From: a bacterium
Lineage (GTDB): Bacteria; Bacillota; Clostridia; Lachnospirales; Lachnospiraceae
Direction: 5' to 3'
Length of the DNA stretch: 64,000 bases
Assembly: GCA_023667365.1 (NCBI GenBank)
Contig: JAMPAG010000001.1
Span: forward strand, 233,001-297,000
Shown here: piece by piece, positions 17,589 to 27,900 of the stretch
Layout of the letters: every line of letters begins with the position of its first letter
Numbering within the stretch: the stretch's first letter is position 1
The notes under the pieces: generated by a model
Told to the model about the DNA's origin: nothing
What the model saw: the letters and a program-made list of their open reading frames with translations, nothing else
Databases searched by the model: none
Program-made: the position numbers and the translations under genes

Positions 17589-18509
17589 ATGGATCAAAAA
17601 ACGAAGAAATTTGGTTTTTTCAGGCAGATCGCGACTGCTGTCGCCCAGCCGAAAAAGTATGAGCGCTTTCTGCATTTGTCTACAGGACGCGTCATTGCGT
17701 TCCTATTTATTTTTTCCCTGATCACCACGTTTGTCGGCTATTATCTGCCATTTATCGCCTCGCAGGTGTTCGGGGAAAGTTATATGGATGTGATCGACGA
17801 GTATGTCCCCGATTTTACGTTAAAAGATGACGTGTTGACGCTTTCTGAGCCGGTCGAATATGACGACGGTCATACGCTTGTGATCGCAAACAGCCATATC
17901 GGGGCGTTTACGGAAGAAGACCTTGCGGCGTATACGGAAACGTACACAAGTGTGTATCTGTTCGGAGAAACGAATATGATCTTTTATACTTCGGGACAGA
18001 GCACGATCTATAACTATGCGGATCTCTCGATTGAGGAACTTGACCGTGAAGGGCTGCGCGCTTATGTGCCGAGCATGTATATGATGATGGTCGTGTCCGG
18101 TCTGATGAATCTGGTGCTGCGGGTATTCTGGTATCTGCTCAGCGCATTGCTGCTCATGCTGCTCGGATGGTCGATGAAAGGATTTTGGAATATGCAGTTA
18201 AGCTTTCTTGATCTTTTCAAACTCGGCGTGTTTTCCAAGGTACTGTATGAGGGGATTACCGCGATCATGCGGATGTTCCGTTTCGCGTTTCCGATGGATT
18301 TCTTCTTCGGGCTGGCGGTCGGATTTATCTACATGAACCTCGCGGTCAAGCAGCTTCGCGCGGACGGATACGAAAGCGATTCCACGCCTTCCGGGAGTAA
18401 ACTGTTCGGCGGAAACGCCGCACCGTCCTCCAAGGGCATTTACAGCAGGGCAAGCATGAGTACGGCAGGAAAGAACGATAACGGGGAACCAAAGGATACG
18501 GAAGAATGA
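17589..18509 (+). CDS. DUF1189 family membrane protein
   Basis: The 306-residue product has one N-terminal membrane segment (about residues 35-56), an external region of about 120 residues, and several C-terminal membrane segments (VVSGLMNLVLRVFWYLLSAL and FFGLAVGFIYMNLAV), which is the DUF1189 layout. Function is unknown. The tail after residue 260 is Ser/Gly-rich and probably cytoplasmic. Its stop overlaps the start of the methyltransferase gene (ATGA). Confidence 0.75.
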   Translation: MDQKTKKFGFFRQIATAVAQPKKYERFLHLSTGRVIAFLFIFSLITTFVGYYLPFIASQVFGESYMDVIDEYVPDFTLKDDVLTLSEPVEYDDGHTLVIANSHIGAFTEEDLAAYTETYTSVYLFGETNMIFYTSGQSTIYNYADLSIEELDREGLRAYVPSMYMMMVVSGLMNLVLRVFWYLLSALLLMLLGWSMKGFWNMQLSFLDLFKLGVFSKVLYEGITAIMRMFRFAFPMDFFFGLAVGFIYMNLAVKQLRADGYESDSTPSGSKLFGGNAAPSSKGIYSRASMSTAGKNDNGEPKDTEE

Positions 18510-19840
18510 AAGCGGAGCAGAAAAGAGAAAATACGGTGCAAAGCCGGAAAAACGGGCGGAAAGCGCAGAGCGGACAAAGCGGCGATTCTGCGGGAAGGTC
18601 CGGGCGGAAAGCGCAGAGTGGACAAAGCGGCGATTCTCCGGGAAAGCCCCGGCGTGAATCGCAATGTCCGGTATCGAAACGCTGCGGCGGCTGTACGATG
18701 ATCGACATGCCGTATCCGGCGCAGCTTGAGAGAAAACAGCGCCAAATCGAAGAATTACTAAAGGGTATCTGTCCCAAAATCCATAAGATCAAAGGAATGA
18801 AAGAGCCGCTCCATTACCGGCATAAGGTACATGCGGTGTTTTCATGGCAAAAGGGCAGGGTCGTCTCCGGCATTTACGAGGAGGGAACGCATCGTGTGAT
18901 ACCGGTGGATTCCTGCCTGCTGGAACAAGAGACGGCGGATGCGATCATCCGTGACCTTTGCACGCTGATCACACAATTCCGGATGAAGGTCTATGATGAG
19001 GACAGCGGATACGGTCTGTTCCGGCATGCGCTGATCCGTGTCGGTCTCCACAGCGGGGAAGTGATGGTCGTCCTTGTGCTGGCAAGCCCGATCCTGCCGT
19101 CCAAAAATCATTTTGTGAAAGCGCTGCGCGAACTCCATCCTGAGATTACAACGATCGTTCTCAACGTGAACGCGCAGCGTACGAGTATGGTGCTCGGTGA
19201 AAGAATGATCCCGTTATATGGAAAGGGTTATATCGAGGATCAGCTTTGCGGCTGTACTTTCCGCATCTCACCGTCCTCTTTTTATCAGGTAAATCCAAGG
19301 CAGACCGAACTGTTGTATCAAAAAGCGGTAGAATTGGCAGGACTACATGCAGAGATGCATGCCGGAGTGCCTGCCGGACAGCACGGAAAAAGACGCGTGT
19401 TGGACGCATACTGCGGGACGGGAACGATCGGTATCATTGCCGCGAAACAGGCGGGAGAAGTCATTGGTGTGGAACTGAACCGGGATGCGGTAAAGGATGC
19501 GGCCGCGAATGCAAAGCGGAATCAGGTATCCAATATCCGTTTTTATCAGGCGGACGCGGGTGAATTTATGACGCAGATGGCAAAGAGCGGTGAGAAAGCG
19601 GACGTTGTAATCCTCGATCCGCCGCGCAGCGGGAGCACGGAAGCGTTCATCAAGGCGGTCAGAAAGCTCTCTCCGCCGCGCGTTGTCTACATTTCCTGCA
19701 ATCCCGAAACGCTTGCGCGCGACCTGCAGGTTTTTCGCGGGAACGGATATAGGGCGAAAGAGGCGTTTCCTTATGATATGTTTCCGTTTACGGGGCATGT
19801 GGAGTGCGTCGTGTTGCTGACTAAAATGTCCGGGAAATAG
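18506..19840 (+). CDS. RlmD/TrmA-type RNA (uracil-5-)-methyltransferase
   Basis: These enzymes methylate uridine in 23S rRNA or tRNA using S-adenosylmethionine. The 444-residue product has a [4Fe-4S] cysteine cluster (CPVSKRCGGCTM, residues 53-64), no clear TRAM domain, the SAM site LDAYCGTGTIGI, DPPRSG, and the catalytic-cysteine segment VYISCNPETLARDL. Two copies of a 16-residue repeat (GRKAQSGQSGDSxGxx) lie at the N-terminus. The exact rRNA or tRNA target cannot be told. Confidence 0.9.
   Translation: MKAEQKRENTVQSRKNGRKAQSGQSGDSAGRSGRKAQSGQSGDSPGKPRRESQCPVSKRCGGCTMIDMPYPAQLERKQRQIEELLKGICPKIHKIKGMKEPLHYRHKVHAVFSWQKGRVVSGIYEEGTHRVIPVDSCLLEQETADAIIRDLCTLITQFRMKVYDEDSGYGLFRHALIRVGLHSGEVMVVLVLASPILPSKNHFVKALRELHPEITTIVLNVNAQRTSMVLGERMIPLYGKGYIEDQLCGCTFRISPSSFYQVNPRQTELLYQKAVELAGLHAEMHAGVPAGQHGKRRVLDAYCGTGTIGIIAAKQAGEVIGVELNRDAVKDAAANAKRNQVSNIRFYQADAGEFMTQMAKSGEKADVVILDPPRSGSTEAFIKAVRKLSPPRVVYISCNPETLARDLQVFRGNGYRAKEAFPYDMFPFTGHVECVVLLTKMSGK
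18554..18649 (+). repeat. 48-bp in-frame tandem duplication
   Basis: Two units (18554-18601 and 18602-18649) differ at a few bases and encode GRKAQSGQSGDS plus four variable residues. Confidence 0.85.
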
Positions 19841-19912
19841 CCGCGAAAGCCCATGCCTGCGGAAGTGGTGATTTACTTGCGGAAACAAAAGGTAACAGCG
19901 AGGTGATACGGA

Positions 19913-21049
19913 GTGAACAACGATCCATTTAAGGAGTATATCAAAGAATCTGAACCGACAAAGCGGGACAAGGGCTATGCGTGGCATACGGCCATTGGGC
20001 TGCAGGCGGTCGATGGGTTGAAGACATCGGAATATTTGGTAAATACTGCCGTCCGGAATATTGAGGGCGAAATATCGTTTGAAGAAGCAAATGCACTTTT
20101 GCAGACCTACTACGAGGAAAATCCTGCCTGTGATGCATCAGACCGTACGGAAGAAGCAGACAAAGTTTCGGCACGGATTGCAGCGCTTTTGTCCGAGCGT
20201 GCTTTCAGCTTTACGCCAAATGAGTATCTTTCCATCCATAAGAAGCTGTTTATCGGCATCTATTCACATGCAGGATGCATCCGCGATTATAATATCACAA
20301 AAAAAGAATGGGTGCTGAATGGAGCGACTGTGCTTTACGGCAGCGCCACGGAGCTGCGGGCGACGCTGGACTATGATTTTTCCGAAGAGAAAGCGTTCTC
20401 CTATAAAAATCTCTCGATGGATGAGATCATCCGCCATCTTGCGGTATTCGTATCCAGACTGTGGCAGATTCATGTTTTCGGTGAAGGGAACACCAGAACG
20501 ACAGCAGTGTTTTTTATCAAGTATCTGCGCACACTGGGCTTTGATGTGACAAACGATATTTTTGCCAGAAACGCATGGTATTTCCGGAATGCACTGGTCA
20601 GAGCAAACTATAACGACCTGAAAAACGGCATTCATGAAACAACAGAATACCTTGAAAGATTCCTGCGCAATCTCCTGCTGAATGAGAGCCGTCCGCTTCA
20701 TAACCGGACATTGCACATCTGCGGAACATTCAAAGAGACAGAAAAACCGAACATTGAAACAGCAGAATCGGACATTGACAAAGAAAAAGCGAACATTAGA
20801 GCAAAAAAGGCGAACATTGGGGCAGAAAAAGTGAACATTGATGATATGTTTACGCCTAAGACAGCCGCTCACGTCCGGGAATTACGGGAGATATTGGTAT
20901 TCCAGACTGCATTTGGAAGGTCGGATGTTCAGAGGGTGCTCGGATTGAAGCCGACAAGAAGTTCTGCGCTGCTGCGCGAGATGGCAGAGTGCGGAGTCAT
21001 TGAGCCGGTATCCGGGTATGGAAAAGGAAAGTATCGGTTTCGGCAGTAG
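19913..21049 (+). CDS. Fic domain protein with coiled-coil linker and winged helix
   Basis: Fic proteins usually transfer AMP to target proteins. The 378-residue product has the Fic motif HVFGEGNTRT from His187 and a C-terminal winged-helix-like region (residues about 325-378, GRSDVQRVLGLKPTRSSALL). Between them lie four 7-residue repeats starting (N/D)I (about 281-312), likely a coiled coil. An inhibitory [S/T]xxxE[G/N] motif is not exact (VRNIEGE near residue 46). The start is a GTG after GAGGTGATACGGA. Small Fic proteins are often mobile or in toxin-like loci, but no partner antitoxin is visible. Confidence 0.85.
   Translation: MNNDPFKEYIKESEPTKRDKGYAWHTAIGLQAVDGLKTSEYLVNTAVRNIEGEISFEEANALLQTYYEENPACDASDRTEEADKVSARIAALLSERAFSFTPNEYLSIHKKLFIGIYSHAGCIRDYNITKKEWVLNGATVLYGSATELRATLDYDFSEEKAFSYKNLSMDEIIRHLAVFVSRLWQIHVFGEGNTRTTAVFFIKYLRTLGFDVTNDIFARNAWYFRNALVRANYNDLKNGIHETTEYLERFLRNLLLNESRPLHNRTLHICGTFKETEKPNIETAESDIDKEKANIRAKKANIGAEKVNIDDMFTPKTAAHVRELREILVFQTAFGRSDVQRVLGLKPTRSSALLREMAECGVIEPVSGYGKGKYRFRQ
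20752..20844 (+). repeat. 21-bp in-frame repeat in the fic gene
   Basis: Four units of about 21 bases, each beginning with (G/A)ACATT, encode heptads such as DIDKEKA, NIRAKKA and NIGAEKV. The heptad length suits a coiled coil. Confidence 0.75.
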
Positions 21050-21093
21050 ATACAAAATTTCGCACGCCTTTTTCTTATTTATAGAAAAAATGT

Positions 21094-21122
21094 TTGAATA
21101 AATATTCAGTAAGTATTACAAT
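21094..21122 (+). promoter_or_regulatory. promoter of the first chemotaxis receptor gene
   Basis: TTGAAT (21094-21099) and TACAAT (21117-21122) are 17 bases apart, 46 bases before the start. It looks like sigma-A rather than sigma-28. Confidence 0.6.
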
Positions 21123-21167
21123 AAAAGAGAAAATGTATAAAAAATGAATAAAAAAGGGGGAATTTGC

Positions 21168-22634
21168 ATGACAGAAGAGCAATACAAAAGGGCAAACAGT
21201 ACCGTATTCCCGGAGGTCGTGATTATATTGGGGTATATCGCGGTTTCCATGCTGCTATTCGTAATGACCAGCGCCGGCGCGGCGTCATGGCGCACATGGC
21301 TGCAATTCGGATCGGCGGTGTGCGGTCTGATCGTCGCGATCTTTATTTATATCACGGCACGAAAAACCAAAAGATGCGGTGTGATCATGATGGCGAGCGC
21401 CGCTGTGGTCTACCTGATCGTCAGCCTGTTCGGGACGACGTCGGGAACATGGTCATATTCCATACCGGTGATCTTTGCATCCATTGTCTATCTGAACAAA
21501 CGGCTTGTGATAGGCGGGAATCTGGTGAGCATTATCGCTACGGCAGCGCGGCTTGCCATGGCTGTTGCCAATCAGGATAATGCCAGCATGGAAGTATTCG
21601 TAATTGCGCTTGTCATTTTTGCACTGGTGGCATTTTCTTCCATCCGCGCAGTCACACTTTTGATAAAGTTCAATGAAGAGAATATGGACAGTATTCAGGC
21701 CGGCGCCAAAAAGCAGGAGGAGAGCAACCGGAAAATGGTGCTTGTGGCGGAAAATATTTCCGACCATTTCGAGGAAGCCATGGGAATGCTCTCTCAGCTA
21801 AAAAACAGTATTGAGACAAGCAATTTTGCCATGAGCAACATTGTGGACAGCACGGAAAGCACGGCGGAGGCGATTCAAAATCAGGCGGCGATGTGTACCG
21901 ATATTCAGGACAGTATGGACAGGGCGGAAACGGGAACGAAAAGGATGCTGGAGCTTTCCCACAGTACGGACCAGACGGTCGCAGAGGGTTCCTCTGTAGT
22001 GGAATACCTAAAAGAGCAGGCGCAGAACGTAGAGAAAGCAAGCAATATCACGGTAGATGTGATCGAGAGGCTGACCGTAAAAGTGGGAGAGGTACAGAAT
22101 TTTGTAGGATCGATTCTGGAAATTTCCAATCAGACGAACCTGCTTGCATTAAACGCTTCGATCGAGTCGGCCCGTGCCGGAGAGGCGGGAAAAGGCTTTG
22201 CAGTCGTAGCGGATGAGATCAGACAGTTATCGGAACAGACCAAGCAGGCATCCAACAATATTACGAATATCATCGGCGAGCTCAATGAGGACACGAGACA
22301 TGCCAATGAAATGATCGGAAATTCCGCGGCGTCTGTGAAGAAACAGAACGAGCTGATCGAAGACACAAGGGACAAGTTCGAAAAAGTCAAGGAAGAGGTT
22401 ACAGAGCTCACGGACAATATCGAAAATACAGAAAAGATCATCGCGGACATTCTGGAATCAACGAGCACCATTTCAGACAATATTTCCCAGCTTTCCGCGA
22501 CCAGCGAGGAAGTTGCCGCTTCCTCCACGGAAAGCCTGAGTACTTCGGAAGAGACGGTCCGCAATATGAAGAGCACGCAGGAAATCTTGGAGAGTATTTT
22601 CGCATTGGCGCAGGACCTCAAGCAGTCCGTATGA
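21168..22634 (+). CDS. methyl-accepting chemotaxis protein with six membrane segments
   Basis: The 489-residue receptor-like protein has about six N-terminal membrane helices (residues 10-165) in place of an external sensor domain, no clear HAMP domain, and a cytoplasmic signalling domain with the hairpin tip [20 protein letters not shown] (about 320-340) that contacts CheA and CheW. The ATG at 21168 follows AAAGGGGGAA and is preferred over the ATG at 21144. The multi-span sensor might detect membrane state or a lipophilic ligand; that is inference. Confidence 0.88.
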   Translation: MTEEQYKRANSTVFPEVVIILGYIAVSMLLFVMTSAGAASWRTWLQFGSAVCGLIVAIFIYITARKTKRCGVIMMASAAVVYLIVSLFGTTSGTWSYSIPVIFASIVYLNKRLVIGGNLVSIIATAARLAMAVANQDNASMEVFVIALVIFALVAFSSIRAVTLLIKFNEENMDSIQAGAKKQEESNRKMVLVAENISDHFEEAMGMLSQLKNSIETSNFAMSNIVDSTESTAEAIQNQAAMCTDIQDSMDRAETGTKRMLELSHSTDQTVAEGSSVVEYLKEQAQNVEKASNITVDVIERLTVKVGEVQNFVGSILEISNQTNLLALNASIESARAGEAGKGFAVVADEIRQLSEQTKQASNNITNIIGELNEDTRHANEMIGNSAASVKKQNELIEDTRDKFEKVKEEVTELTDNIENTEKIIADILESTSTISDNISQLSATSEEVAASSTESLSTSEETVRNMKSTQEILESIFALAQDLKQSV

Positions 22635-22646
22635 AATCCTATAGGT

Positions 22647-22686
22647 AAAAATAAGCACCCGCTATATTGGCGGGTGCTTATTTTGC
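22647..22686. terminator. bidirectional terminator between receptor genes
   Basis: AAAATAAGCACCCGC and GCGGGTGCTTATTTT form a perfect 15-bp stem with a seven-base loop between two convergent genes. Confidence 0.9.
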
Positions 22687-22708
22687 GTATGTATTTCTTT
22701 TCGCGTTT

Positions 22709-24409
22709 TTATTTCTTCGTCAATTCAAACTGACCGACAAGTTCGTCGAGCATCGTTGCCTGTGCGGACAGCTCCTGACTCGTTGCAGAAGCTTCTTCTG
22801 CGGTTGCCGCGTTACTCTGCACGACGCCGGAAATCTGGTTGACGCCGATTTCTGCCTGACGCATTGCCTCCGCCTGTTCTTCCATCATGATCTTTAAGTT
22901 CTTGGAGAACTCGGCAATCTGCTTGATGCCGCTGACAACAGCCTCAATGGAGGAGGATGCATGATCCGCAACGCTGTTTCCGACGGAAACTTCCTGAATG
23001 GAAGCTTCGATCAGTTCCCTGGTATCGATAGCCGCCTTGGCGCTCTGATCGGCAAGTTCTCTGATCTGACCGGCAACGACCGCGAAACCGCGACCGGCTT
23101 CTCCGGCGCGCGCCGCCTCGATCGAAGCGTTTAAGGAGAGGAGATTGGTCTGTGCCGCGATGGACTCGATCTCGGAAATAATGTCGCCGATCTTGTTGGA
23201 CGCGTCGTTGATCCGCTCCATGGCGGCGAGCATCGTATCCATTTCCTGACGGCTCTTGTCCGCCTCATCCGCATATTCCTGTGCCTTATTGTAGGCGTCA
23301 TCCGCGCTGTGTGCGCTCTTTTCCATGGCTTCCGTAATCTCGGAGATCGAAGCGTGCAGCTCGGCTACCGCATTTGCCTGATCCGTAGCGCCCTCAGCCA
23401 GAGACTGGGAAGCGGTGGCAAGCTCGTCGGAACCGGCGGATACCTGATTGGAAGCTTCTCCAATGGATAAGAGCGTCTCGGTCATCTGATCCCGCAGACC
23501 GCGCATGGAGGAATATAGCCGCTGGAAGTCGCCGGTGTAACGATCGGAAGCCTTGGACCTGACCGTATAATTGCCGGCTGCCATTTCGCTTAAGACTTCG
23601 CCAATATCATAAATGATTGCATCAAGATTCTCTGCCATTTCCCTGGCGTCGGTTTCCATTTCTTCTATTTCATCACCGGTTTCCACGCTGGGGAACGGGG
23701 ATGCGAGATCACCTGCAGCAAACGTTTTCAGACGACCGCCTAATTCGCCAAGCGGGAGCGTAATCCCCTTGGCGATCTTTTTACCAATGTGAGTGGATAA
23801 ATAAACGCATATGCCAACAATCACAAGGATCACGGCGATAAGAAGATAGCTGACGATCGAAAGCGTTTTATCGAGACGGTTTCCCTCGCTGACCTTGACC
23901 TCCAACAGATTTTCCAGCTTGGAGTAGATACTGTCGTAAGCGCCGGTCAGTTCATTCAGCGCCAGTTCCTGTGCCTGTACGCAGAGTTCACGGTCCGTCG
24001 TCGCGCCGAGATCCATGATCCGCTGGTCTAATTCCCAGTAAGATTCCAATTCCGTCACGAGCGCATTATAGGTAACCCTGCCGTCACTGGATACGATCGT
24101 CTTTTCTACCTCGGCAAACGATTCGTTAAAACGTTCTTTCATTTCTGCGTGCTGTGCAACCACCGTATCGATCGCGGACTGTTCGTCATAACCGATCGCT
24201 GCGCGGAGGGAAGACCGAATATCGGCGAATTCAAACATCGCCCTTCCTATATCCCCCTGTGCAAAACCGAAATTCTGAAGCGCGTTCGTATAGCGGATGG
24301 ATACGACGAGTAATGCGATGATACCGATTACGGCGGCGACCGACGCCATACCTGCCACTTTGACGATCGAGGTTGTCAGTTTCTTTTCAATGCGTTCCTT
24401 TTTGTTCAT
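22709..24409 (-). CDS. methyl-accepting chemotaxis protein
   Basis: The 566-residue receptor has one membrane segment near residues 12-38, a four-helix-bundle-like external sensor of about 140 residues, a second segment ([20 protein letters not shown]), a HAMP domain, and a signalling domain with [19 protein letters not shown] at the tip. The start at 24409 follows GGAGGATTTTTT on its strand; the open frame further upstream lies in AT-rich leader and is not coding. No CheW-binding tail tether is seen. Confidence 0.93.
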   Translation of the reverse strand: MNKKERIEKKLTTSIVKVAGMASVAAVIGIIALLVVSIRYTNALQNFGFAQGDIGRAMFEFADIRSSLRAAIGYDEQSAIDTVVAQHAEMKERFNESFAEVEKTIVSSDGRVTYNALVTELESYWELDQRIMDLGATTDRELCVQAQELALNELTGAYDSIYSKLENLLEVKVSEGNRLDKTLSIVSYLLIAVILVIVGICVYLSTHIGKKIAKGITLPLGELGGRLKTFAAGDLASPFPSVETGDEIEEMETDAREMAENLDAIIYDIGEVLSEMAAGNYTVRSKASDRYTGDFQRLYSSMRGLRDQMTETLLSIGEASNQVSAGSDELATASQSLAEGATDQANAVAELHASISEITEAMEKSAHSADDAYNKAQEYADEADKSRQEMDTMLAAMERINDASNKIGDIISEIESIAAQTNLLSLNASIEAARAGEAGRGFAVVAGQIRELADQSAKAAIDTRELIEASIQEVSVGNSVADHASSSIEAVVSGIKQIAEFSKNLKIMMEEQAEAMRQAEIGVNQISGVVQSNAATAEEASATSQELSAQATMLDELVGQFELTKK

Positions 24410-24700
24410 AAAAAATCCTCCACATGTTGCATAGCGATTGCGTAACGGTTTGCATAACAAATCACTATGCAAACAGTTATGCAATTTGACTTTCGGATAC
24501 CAAATCAAAATAAAGTACCCTATTACAGTCTTTTGTTGCTTGCAGTGCATCGGAAATTTGTGTTTCAAAGGATGAAACTGCAGAGAGTATAGCAAGAATG
24601 GTCAGCGGCGGTTTCATAGATTGGAATATAAAATTTCAATAACGGTGTAACTTCAAGTATTCAAATACAAATAAAATAGTACTCTATTTCAATTTATATC
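24410..24700 (-). promoter_or_regulatory. long AT-rich leader with repeated TTGCATA sites
   Basis: This leader of about 290 bases has no gene. Near the receptor start it holds the perfect inverted repeat GTTTGCATA/TATGCAAAC (24448-24474) flanked by further TTGCATA and TATGCAA copies (24427 and 24478). The pattern looks like an operator or an RNA structure. Confidence 0.5.
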
Positions 24701-24703
24701 CAT

Positions 24704-24731
24704 ATTGTAGCGGATTCTATTGAAATGTCAA
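24704..24731 (-). promoter_or_regulatory. promoter of the second chemotaxis receptor gene
   Basis: On the minus strand TTGACA (24731-24726) and TACAAT (24709-24704) are 16 bases apart. Confidence 0.55.
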
Positions 24732-24842
24732 TATTTGTAATCGAAAATTCTAAAAATTATATAAAATTTCATACGAATAATGTCGCTTTTGCGGTAAGAC
24801 AGGAAGATTTTCGTTTTTATCGGTAATATTTTTTTTGCCATA

Positions 24843-24870
24843 TTGACAGAATAACGGAAAATATTAAAAT
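24843..24870 (+). promoter_or_regulatory. promoter of the hybrid histidine kinase gene
   Basis: TTGACA (24843-24848) and TAAAAT (24865-24870) are 16 bases apart. A TTGGTA/TACCAA dyad follows at about 24875-24892 near the expected start of transcription. Confidence 0.55.
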
Positions 24871-24930
24871 ATAGTTGGTACGGAAATACCAAAATTCGCG
24901 GACTTTGCTGTAGCGCAGGGAGGTTTGGCT

Positions 24931-27900
24931 ATGAAAAAAAGGAAATATTTAAGTCAGGTGGTTTATGTCGTACTGCTTTTGGCGGCGATCATCATTGTAT
25001 TCCAATGGTATACGGCACAGAACCGCAAACGGATGGAGGAGCGGAACAAGAATTACGCGGCGGACGCTGCGCAGCAGACAGCAGATCGGATTGATGAAGA
25101 GTTGGACAACGCGCGGAGTCTGATCAATACATACAGATATTTTGTGGAAAAGAGTCTGACCGGACCGGAATTTTTCGTGCAGTCATTAGAGGAGATAGAG
25201 GACAGATCTTTATTTGATGCGCTGATATTTACGGATGCGGAAGGGATCGATCACACGGTGGACGGGCGGACGTCCGACGCTTCGGGACGGGATTATTATG
25301 TGCAGGGAATGGCAGGGAACAGCGGCATTTACGTTGTGTTTGATTCGGCTTTTTTTGATGAGACGATGCTGAGCTTTTATGCGCCGGTCCGCTATGAGGG
25401 CGAGATCATTGGCGTGCTGCGCGGCGTCTATCTGGCGGAAGAATACTTAAAGGATATGCTCACCACAACGTATTTCGGAGAGGCGGCGACGGTACACCTC
25501 TGCCTGCCGGACGGAGATATTATGGCGTGCTCCGATTCCAGATCGCATCAGGGTGCAATGGTCGATATGCTGTTGGAGACGGGCTTTATTGACGGAGAGA
25601 CTGCAAAGCTGGCCAGTAAAGTGTTTGAAAACGGCGGGGAGGGCGCGTTTGTCTGCGCGCCCGGCTATAAGACGGACAATCTCTGCGTGATACATCTTTC
25701 GAGTAATCCCTTTGTCCTCGTGCAGACATTCCCCAAGGACGTGACCGAGCGCATGATTCAGGCGGAAAATCTGGTCGGTATCCGGCTGGAAGCCATGCTG
25801 ATCGGACTGTTTGTTCTTTATATGATCGCGGTACTCGTAACCATCCGCCGGGAAAAGAAGCTGCTGGAAAAAGAAAATACGGAGATGGGTTATATCATAA
25901 ACGGTGTCAATACCCTGTTTTCCCGTTTTGCCATGGTCGATCTGGAAAATGATACGTATCAGTATCTGGCGGGGACAAGACCGGAGAACAGCGGTCTTTC
26001 CGTCAGCGGCGATTACCAGGATCTGGCGCGGTACTTAAGCGGTCTTTTGATAGAAGAGGATGCAAGGAAAGAGTTTGCCGAGTTTATTGATAAGCAGTCG
26101 ATCATAGAGGCGATGAGAAAGCATAACGATCTGCGTCTGGAAGGACATGTCAGACATGACGGCAGGACGGAGTGGGAGCATTTCAGCGTGATCTGTCTGG
26201 AACGGAAGAACGGAGACGCGACCAAGGTGCTCTTTATCCGACAGAGCATTACGGAGATCAAAGAAAAAGAACTGCGCATTCAGGCGGAAATGTCGCTGGC
26301 GGACCGGAAAGAGCGGCAGTACCGCATTGCGATTACCTCAAATGCGTTCAGCACGTTTGAGTTTAATCTGACGAAGGATCTGATCGAGACCGACATTGTG
26401 AGAGAGCTAAACGGCGAGACCGTGTCGCTGCTAAACAAAATCGGTTTGAAGGCGCCGTGCAGGGCTTCCGAATGCTTTGAGCGCTGGAAAGCGTTTGTTT
26501 TGGAAGAATCAGCGGAAGAGTATGCAAGGGTCGTCAATATCGGGTATTTGGAGCAATGCTTCGCGCAGGGCAATGCGGAAGTCAATGTCGATTATTGGGG
26601 CTGGGCGTCCGCAGGCGTGCCGATGTGCGTCAGACAGACCTTTATCATGACACGGGATTATGACACGGGCGACATTATGGTCATGGTCGTTTCCAAGGAG
26701 ATCACGGAACAGGTGCAGAAACAGCGCGCGCAGACACAGGCGCTTCAGGATGCGCTCATGCAGGCGCAGCATGCGAATGCGGCAAAGACGACGTTCCTCT
26801 CCAACATGTCCCACGATATTCGGACGCCGATGAATGCGATCATCGGGTTTACGACGATCGCGGTCAGCCATATCGACAATCGGGATCAGGTCATGGACTG
26901 CCTGCAAAAGGTACTTTCCTCCAGCAACCATCTGCTCAGCCTCATCAACGATATTTTGGACATGAGCAGGATCGAGAGCGGAAAAGTGCAGATCAAGGAG
27001 CAGGAGTGCAATATTTCCGAGCTGATGCACAATCTGGTCGATATTATCCAGCCGCAGATCAAGGCAAAGCAGCTGGAATTATTTATCGATACGTTTGAGG
27101 TCGTCAATGAAGATGTGTTCGCCGATCCGCTAAAACTGAATCAGGTGTTCATCAATCTCTTGAGCAACGCCGTAAAGTATACGCCGGCGCAGGGCAGTAT
27201 TTCGTTCCGTATCATCCAAAAAACGACGTTCCGGCACGGCTACGGCGATTATACGTTTATTATCAAGGATAACGGTATTGGGATGTCGTCGGAATTTCTC
27301 GATCATATTTTTGAGCCGTTTGAGCGCGAATCGACGACGACACGCAGCGGCATCGAGGGCACGGGGCTCGGTATGGCGATCACCAAAAATATCGTCGAGA
27401 TGATGAACGGTACGATCTCCGTGGAGAGCGAGGCAGGCAAGGGAAGCACCTTTACGGTAGAAATCAGCCTGAAACTGCAGGATGTAAAGAAAAATGCGGA
27501 ACAGCTCAAACAGCTTGACGGGCTGCGCGCGCTAGTCGTAGACGACGATTTTAATATCTGCAACAGCGTGAGCAAAATGTTAAACAAGATCGGTATGCGC
27601 GCCGAGTGGACAACTTCGGGCAGGGAAGCGGCATACCGCGCGAAAACCGCCCACGAGGAAGGCAATTCTTATCATACCTATATCATTGACTGGCAGATGC
27701 CGGAGATCAGCGGTGTGGAGACGGCAAGAAGGATCCGCAGAGCGGTGGGAAATGAAGCGCCGATTATCATTCTGACGGCGTATGACTGGTCGGATATTGA
27801 GGAGGAGGCAAAGGCGGCGGGCGTGACTGCTTTTTGTGCAAAGCCGCTCTTTATGTCGGACTTAAAAGCGGCGCTGCTCACCGCGAATAATCTGAATGAA

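Noticed and set aside
19913-21049. Toxin-antitoxin or prophage island around fic
   Set aside because: No antitoxin, integrase, attachment repeat or phage gene is seen on either side.
24410-24595. N-terminal extension of the minus-strand chemotaxis receptor
   Set aside because: The extension has AT-rich leader composition and is not receptor-like, while GGAGGATTTTTT supports the start at 24409.
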